From positions 146,635 to 210,634 of the forward strand of contig NZ_JADBEJ010000002.1 in the NCBI RefSeq assembly GCF_014873915.1: a stretch of 64,000 bases of DNA, read 5' to 3'. This document shows, one piece after another, positions 63,994-64,000 of this stretch. The notes under the pieces were generated by a model. The model saw nothing but the letters and a program-made list of their open reading frames with translations, searched no databases and was not told where the DNA came from. The number at the start of each line of letters is the position of its first letter. Within the stretch, counting starts at the first letter, position 1. The DNA is from Amycolatopsis roodepoortensis. Its GTDB lineage: Bacteria > Actinomycetota > Actinomycetes > Mycobacteriales > Pseudonocardiaceae. The position numbers were made by a program, and so were the translations under genes.

Positions 63994-64000
63994 CCCCCTT

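Overview
The window is high-GC actinobacterial DNA, with many GTG starts and some TTG starts. It most likely comes from a member of the Pseudonocardiaceae, and I would guess Amycolatopsis. Three things support this: an F420-type (Ddn-like) nitroreductase, LGFP-repeat wall proteins, and a backbone (SRP RNA, dnaX, Ami1-like amidase, ybaB, recR, leuA, ask, asd) whose order resembles the Mycobacterium tuberculosis Rv3721c-Rv3708c region. The genus is an inference. No tRNA, rRNA operon, transposase, integrase or CRISPR array was seen.

Layout. 1-2.7 kb: the 3' part of an N-6 DNA methylase, a Ser/Thr kinase and a lipoprotein L,D-transpeptidase. 2.8-8.8 kb: two giant secreted paralogues (glucose/sorbosone-dehydrogenase propeller, PKD domain, LGFP repeats). 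8.8-12.6 kb: a two-domain 3-hydroxyacyl-CoA dehydrogenase, two TetR regulators and an F420-type reductase. 12.7-13.5 kb: a non-coding array of degenerate 21-bp repeats in opposed orientations, then a polypurine tract. 13.5-20.5 kb: two two-component systems, a tandem P-loop protein and a PLP dehydratase. 20.5-26.8 kb: the SRP RNA/dnaX/amidase/ybaB/recR block. 26.8-33.7 kb: a cell-surface glycopolymer cluster (epimerase, glycosyltransferases, flippase, DUF2304). 34.6-40.4 kb: a complete five-gene peptide/nickel-type ABC importer operon. 40.6-46.7 kb: small regulator/enzyme pairs and an erm-type 23S rRNA methyltransferase with an attenuation leader. 46.7-56.6 kb: leuA with its leucine leader peptide, ask with an internal beta-subunit start, asd, an RtcB-type ligase, and an MFS exporter with its regulators. 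57-64 kb: another MFS exporter, a catalase, a small secreted protein, an esterase, an FMN reductase, Ohr and Dps, which together form a redox/peroxide stress group.

The most striking non-coding content is a set of dispersed palindromes at gene ends. Family A is a 53-bp near-perfect palindrome with three identical copies, one slightly shorter copy and one degenerate relative. Family B is a 62-bp element with a constant outer stem and a variable inner stem that stays paired. There are also single large inverted repeats and the 21-bp repeat array, whose core reappears as a 24-bp perfect palindrome at 46.67 kb. The best regulatory finds are two short leader peptides that look leaderless: one with an Arg-Ile-Arg arrest-type motif before erm, and one with three consecutive Leu codons before leuA. 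Several palindromic operator candidates sit between divergent regulator/target pairs.
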